Positions 3,823-6,577 of a DNA stretch of 6,577 nucleotides are shown one piece after another; the first letter of the stretch is position 1; each line of letters opens with the position of its first letter. The notes beneath the pieces are model-generated. The model did no database searches, was not told the DNA's origin, and saw nothing but the letters and a program-made list of their open reading frames with translations. Source of the stretch: Ruminococcus sp. UBA7014 (lineage in GTDB: Bacteria; Bacillota; Clostridia; Oscillospirales; Ruminococcaceae); contig DJXC01000243.1 of assembly GCA_002449575.1 (NCBI GenBank), positions 1 to 6,577 of the forward strand, in the 5' to 3' direction. The position numbers and the translations under genes were made by a program.

Positions 3823-6577
3823 ATGAAAAAAGTGTTGGACTGGCAGCATTATCTTGACACAGCGGCACAGGCTGTTGCCGAAGGTATCGTCATGCTGGAA
3901 AATAAAAATCAGGCTCTGCCGCTTGACAGAAATAAGGAAATTGCACTGTTCGGAAGAATTCAGCTGCATTATTACAAATCCGGTACAGGTTCGGGCGGTA
4001 TGGTAAACGTGTCGCATGTTGTCAGTGTGCCGGAAGGTCTGAAAAATGCCGGAATGAAAATCAATCAGAAATTAGCTTCTGTCTATCAGGCATGGGAGGA
4101 ACAGCACCCCTATGAATTTGGCAGCGGCTGGAGTGGTGAGCCGTGGTCACAAAAAGAAATGCCGCTTGCAGATTCTCTTGTCAAAGAAATCGCCGAAACT
4201 GCCGAAACTGCTGTCATTCTTATCGGCAGAACCGCCGGAGAAGAACAGGATAACAAGCTCGAAAAAGGTTCTTATCTGCTTACAGATGAAGAAGAAACGA
4301 TGCTTGCACTTACCAGAAAATATTTTAAGAAAACTGTTGTTCTGCTCAATACCGGAAATATTATCGACATGCATTTTATAGATAATTATCAGCCGGATGC
4401 GGTTCTGTATATCTGGCATGGCGGCATGACCGGCGGTACAGGGACTGCAAAAGTTCTGACCGGAGAAATTTCCCCGTCCGGTAAACTTCCGGATACTGTT
4501 GCTTATGAGATTTCGGATTATCCATCTGATGCCAATTTCGGCAATCGAGATAAAAATTTCTACAAGGAAGATATTTATGTCGGCTATCGCTATTTTGAAA
4601 CATTTGAAGATGCCAGAAAAAAAGTCCGCTATCCGTTCGGCTATGGGCTGAGTTATACCAGTTTTGCAATCCGTTCCGGTGACTGGTTCATCAATGAGGA
4701 GGATGGACAGATTTATCTGAATCTTACTGTTACCAATACCGGAAACTTTCCCGGAAAGGAAGTTGTGCAGATTTACTGTAAAGCTCCGGACGGCAAACTC
4801 GACAAGCCTGCAAGAGTGCTGACAGCATATCAGAAAACAAAAATGCTCCAGCCCGGAGAAATGCAAAAACTTGTCATGCCGCTTGTTCCGCCCGTTTCCT
4901 ATGATGACAGAAAGGTAACGGCTTTCCCGTACTGTAATGTTCTTGAACCCGGAATTTATGAATTCTATATTGGTTCAGATGTCCGAAAGGCAACAGCAGA
5001 AGCTTTCATTCAGATTCCGGAACTTATTCCCAGTCCGCAGAAACGACAGGCAGCCGCACCCGTAGAAGCCTTTGAACGTTTAACCAGTCAGCCCGGAAAA
5101 ACAGAACATACACCTTTGCTGAATTATGATGAATCTGCCCGGATTCTGGAAAATCTGCCAGAAGAATTTCCGCTTACAGAAAAAAAATCCGTCCTCGCTG
5201 ATGTTCTTCATAAAAAAGTCACTATGCAGGAATTTATTGCACAGTTCTCTGATGAGGAACTTTGTCAGATAGTCCGTGGAGAAGGTATGGGCAGTCCTCG
5301 TGTCACTCCCGGTACAGCTTCTGCATTCGGCGGTGTTTCTGATGCCCTCGAAGCTTACGGCATTCCTGCTGCCTGCTGTTCTGATGGTCCTTCCGGAATG
5401 CGCCTTGACTGTGGTACAAAAGCTTTCAGTCTGCCGATTGGCACAATGTTAGCCGCTACTTTCAACAAAGAACTGATTACAGAACTCTTTACAGATGTCG
5501 GTATGGAAATGACAGCAAATCATGTTGACTGTCTGCTTGCGCCGGGCATGAATCTTCACAGACACCCGCTCAACGGCAGAAATTTTGAATATTTCTCCGA
5601 AGACCCGCTTTTAACCGGAACTATCGCTTCTGCTGAACTTGAGGGGCTGCATAAATCCGGAGTTACCGGAACGCTGAAGCACTTCTGTGGAAACAATCAG
5701 GAGACAAACCGTCATTTCCTGAATTCTGTCGTTTCCGAACGTGCATTGAGAGAACTCTATTTACGAGGTTTTGAAATCGCCGTCAAAGAAGGTCATGCAA
5801 AATCCATTATGACAACTTACGGCGCAGTCAATGGCATCTGGACAGCCTGCAATTATGACTTGTGTACTGAAATTCTAAGAAAAGAATGGGGCTTTACAGG
5901 TTTTGTCATGACAGACTGGTGGGCAAACCTAAACCAGAACCGTCAGACTCCGGATAAAACACAGTTTTCTGCTATGGTTCGTGCGCAGAATGATGTCTAT
6001 ATGGTCTGCGCCGATTGTGTCAGTCATGAAGATAATCTTCTGGAATCGTTGCAGAACGGCTCTTTAACCCGTGCTGAACTCCAGAGAAATGCCGCTAATA
6101 TCTGCAATTTTATCATGCATACCAACGCTATGAAGCGGCTGCTTGGTGAAGCAGATGAAATTGAAATCATTCATCGCCCTGAAGAAGATACTTCCGATTC
6201 CACACCAGTAGAATTCTATGATGCAGATGAGCATTTTATACTGAATCTGGAACATGTTTCTGCTCAGAAAAATACAGATTACAGCTTTGCACTGAATCTA
6301 AAAAAGCCCGGCTGGTATGAAATCATTCTGACAGCTTCCAGTACAGAAGGCGAACTTGCACAGATGGCAGTCACACTTTTCAGTATGGGAACAGCAAGCG
6401 GTACATTCACATGGAACGGTACAGACGGAAAACCGGTTTCATTCAGAAAGGAAATTCCGCTGTTCTCAAAGTTTACGACAATGCGTCTGCATTTCGCTCA
6501 AAACGGTCTGCATATGCACAGCATGGAAATCCGGCTGCTGACTGATACTATCAGTGCAACTGAAATTGCAGACAAAT
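3823..6577 (+). CDS. GH3 beta-glycosidase (beta-glucosidase/beta-xylosidase) with reversed domain order, 3' end cut
   Basis: The frame is open from ATG 3823 to the window edge, giving 918 residues without a stop. GH3 enzymes release sugars from the non-reducing end of beta-linked oligosaccharides by a retaining mechanism. Usual GH3 order is TIM barrel, alpha/beta sandwich, FnIII-like; here it is rearranged. Residues about 10-280 form the alpha/beta sandwich (AQAVAEGIVMLENKNQALPL near the start, YPFGYGLSYTSF at 270-281). Residues about 295-395 form the FnIII-like domain (VTNTGNFPGKEVVQIY). After a linker, residues about 465-780 form the TIM barrel, with DGPSGMRLD (521-529), GRNFEYFSEDP (585-595), KHFCGNNQETNRH (619-631) and nucleophile Asp698 in FVMTDWW. 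Glu140 in AGEEQDN is the likely acid/base by analogy with GEGxDR in other members. Residues about 785-915 form a beta-rich end domain. There is no signal peptide, so it is probably cytoplasmic. The length and order match Ruminococcus albus and Butyrivibrio fibrisolvens beta-glucosidases (R. albus about 947 residues), so little is missing. Glucoside versus xyloside preference cannot be read here; the opposite xylanase gene makes xylo-oligosaccharides plausible. Confidence 0.94.
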   Translation, partial: MKKVLDWQHYLDTAAQAVAEGIVMLENKNQALPLDRNKEIALFGRIQLHYYKSGTGSGGMVNVSHVVSVPEGLKNAGMKINQKLASVYQAWEEQHPYEFGSGWSGEPWSQKEMPLADSLVKEIAETAETAVILIGRTAGEEQDNKLEKGSYLLTDEEETMLALTRKYFKKTVVLLNTGNIIDMHFIDNYQPDAVLYIWHGGMTGGTGTAKVLTGEISPSGKLPDTVAYEISDYPSDANFGNRDKNFYKEDIYVGYRYFETFEDARKKVRYPFGYGLSYTSFAIRSGDWFINEEDGQIYLNLTVTNTGNFPGKEVVQIYCKAPDGKLDKPARVLTAYQKTKMLQPGEMQKLVMPLVPPVSYDDRKVTAFPYCNVLEPGIYEFYIGSDVRKATAEAFIQIPELIPSPQKRQAAAPVEAFERLTSQPGKTEHTPLLNYDESARILENLPEEFPLTEKKSVLADVLHKKVTMQEFIAQFSDEELCQIVRGEGMGSPRVTPGTASAFGGVSDALEAYGIPAACCSDGPSGMRLDCGTKAFSLPIGTMLAATFNKELITELFTDVGMEMTANHVDCLLAPGMNLHRHPLNGRNFEYFSEDPLLTGTIASAELEGLHKSGVTGTLKHFCGNNQETNRHFLNSVVSERALRELYLRGFEIAVKEGHAKSIMTTYGAVNGIWTACNYDLCTEILRKEWGFTGFVMTDWWANLNQNRQTPDKTQFSAMVRAQNDVYMVCADCVSHEDNLLESLQNGSLTRAELQRNAANICNFIMHTNAMKRLLGEADEIEIIHRPEEDTSDSTPVEFYDADEHFILNLEHVSAQKNTDYSFALNLKKPGWYEIILTASSTEGELAQMAVTLFSMGTASGTFTWNGTDGKPVSFRKEIPLFSKFTTMRLHFAQNGLHMHSMEIRLLTDTISATEIADK

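Noticed and set aside
4147..4866. 239-codon frame on the minus strand within the GH3 gene
   Set aside because: It is antisense to the conserved alpha/beta sandwich and FnIII domains; its apparent hydrophobicity comes from complementing charged and Glu/Lys-rich codons.

Overview
The window reads as a piece of a Ruminococcus-type genome (Oscillospiraceae, gut or rumen Firmicutes) of moderate GC, roughly 45% by eye. The pointers are a secreted GH10 xylanase ending in a type I dockerin (the docking module of cellulosomes), a GH3 beta-glycosidase with the reversed domain order known from Ruminococcus albus and Butyrivibrio fibrisolvens, and Gram-positive-style promoters and strong Shine-Dalgarno sites. 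The species assignment is inference; no rRNA or other phylogenetic marker is present apart from a partial asnA.

Layout: (1) 1-642, the C-terminal two thirds of asnA (ammonia-dependent asparagine synthetase), cut by the window edge. (2) 686-711, a strong hairpin between two convergent genes, probably a shared bidirectional terminator. (3) 728-2578 on the minus strand, a complete modular xylanase: signal peptide, CBM22-like module, GH10 catalytic domain, dockerin. (4) 2579-2817, an AT-rich divergent control region with one extended -10 promoter in each direction and a perfect 12-bp palindrome just downstream of the xylanase promoter. (5) 2818-3813 on the plus strand, an ADP-ribosylglycohydrolase (ARH/DraG family) protein. 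(6) 3823 to the window end on the plus strand, a GH3 glycosidase of at least 918 residues with C-domain first and TIM barrel second, almost complete but without its stop codon.

How it fits together: the exported xylanase, probably held on a cellulosome, would cut xylan outside the cell. The GH3 enzyme has no signal peptide and would hydrolyse imported xylo- or cello-oligosaccharides in the cytoplasm. The ARH gene lies between them and shares the GH3 promoter, an unexplained pairing of a predicted ADP-ribose hydrolase with sugar catabolism. The palindrome suggests that the xylanase has its own sugar-responsive repressor, possibly of the LacI family.

No mobile element, CRISPR array, tRNA or rRNA is visible. 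The genes belong to known families, and I do not see a clearly new system. The points most worth following up are the ARH-GH3 operon opposite a cellulosomal xylanase, the operator-like palindrome with a partial second copy inside the GH3 gene, and the complete absence of GATC alongside a strong excess of CCGG.
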